Below, piece after piece: positions 5,229 through 5,537 of a stretch of 5,537 nucleotides of DNA. The DNA lies in the NCBI GenBank assembly GCA_947627085.1, contig CANQUO010000140.1:1-5537 (forward strand). Reading direction: 5' to 3'. The stretch's first letter is position 1, and each line of letters starts with the position of its first letter. The notes beneath the pieces were generated by a model. The model was not told where the DNA came from. It was given only the letters and a program-made list of their open reading frames with translations, and ran no database searches. The position numbers were made by a program, and so were the translations under genes. The stretch comes from an uncultured Oscillospiraceae bacterium (GTDB taxonomy: Bacteria > Bacillota > Clostridia > Oscillospirales > Oscillospiraceae).

Positions 5229-5537
5229 TATTCGTACTGGCTCGCGTAGAGCTTATAATAGAAGCCCTTTTGGTCCATGAGTTGGGCGTGGGTGCCTTGC
5301 TCTATGACTTCGCCGTGGTCCACGACTAAAATCCTGTCGGCGTTCTGGACGGTGCTTAGGCGGTGGGCGATGACGAAGCTGGTCTTGCCCCGCATGAGGC
5401 CCCTTATGGCCGCCTGGACCTGGCGCTCGGTGGTGGTGTCCACGTTGGAGGTGGCCTCGTCCAATATGAGCATACTGGTGTTGTATAGCATGGCCCGGGC
5501 GATGGTCAGCAGCTGCTTTTGCCCCTTTGAGATGTTG
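5228..5537 (-). CDS. ABC exporter ATP-binding domain, C-terminal fragment, 5' end beyond window
   Basis: The last 102 residues of the nucleotide-binding domain of an ABC transporter are present; the Walker A motif and any membrane domain lie beyond the window. The fragment opens with the signature region NISKGQKQLLTIARA, in which ISKGQ replaces the canonical LSGGQ. It continues with Walker B and the catalytic glutamate (MLILDEATS), the D-loop (SNVDT) and the switch histidine (FVIAHRLST), and ends with GEVIEQGTHAQLMDQKGFYYKLYASQYE. Signature, Walker B and H-loop placement plus the EQGTHAQLM tail are typical of fused membrane-ATPase exporters of the MsbA/LmrA/BmrCD type. The IS-x-GQ signature resembles one partner of heterodimeric Firmicute exporters, so a partner gene may lie just upstream (inference). 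The frame has no internal stop, and the TAA lies in the shared terminator. Confidence 0.93.
   Translation of the reverse strand, partial: NISKGQKQLLTIARAMLYNTSMLILDEATSNVDTTTERQVQAAIRGLMRGKTSFVIAHRLSTVQNADRILVVDHGEVIEQGTHAQLMDQKGFYYKLYASQYE

Overview
The window looks like chromosomal DNA from a GC-rich member of the Clostridia (Bacillota), possibly an uncultured Oscillospiraceae-type gut or rumen bacterium. This is inferred from four things: strong AGGAGG-type ribosome binding sites, sigma-A-type promoters, frequent ATA isoleucine codons inside otherwise GC-rich genes, and the gene content (MATE exporter, M24 peptidase, GH28 pectin enzyme, ABC exporter). No rRNA, tRNA, CRISPR array or transposase was seen. 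The taxonomic call is tentative.

Layout. (1) Positions 1-1376, minus strand: a nearly complete MATE-family multidrug exporter. It runs into a 22-base G tract at the window edge, which may be an assembly or sequencing artefact. (2) Positions 1377-1667: the MATE promoter, a 14-bp dyad upstream of it, and the first copy of a C-run/G-run hairpin repeat. (3) Positions 1668-2201, minus: a strikingly AT-rich GNAT acetyltransferase, apparently acquired from elsewhere. (4) Positions 2202-2385: a second copy of the hairpin repeat in the same orientation. (5) Positions 2386-3648, minus: an Xaa-Pro aminopeptidase-like M24B metallopeptidase with one metal-ligand position changed from Glu to Asp. (6) Positions 3649-3936: a divergent intergenic region with a peptidase promoter on the minus strand, two promoters on the plus strand, and a short stretch with attenuator-like alternative pairings between the two plus-strand promoters. 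(7) Positions 3937-5193, plus: a GH28 (polygalacturonase-type) glycoside hydrolase without a signal peptide. (8) Positions 5193-5228: a bidirectional terminator. (9) Positions 5228-5537, minus: the C-terminal part of the ATPase domain of an ABC exporter, running off the window.

The genes do not form one operon. Nearly every gene has its own promoter or is separated from its neighbours by repeats or a terminator. The GH28 enzyme and the peptidase could both act in the cytoplasm on imported small substrates (oligogalacturonides and Pro-containing peptides), but nothing in the sequence links them functionally. I see no clear undescribed multi-gene system. The least ordinary signals are the leader upstream of GH28, the AT-rich acetyltransferase bracketed by hairpin repeats, and the metal-ligand change in the peptidase.
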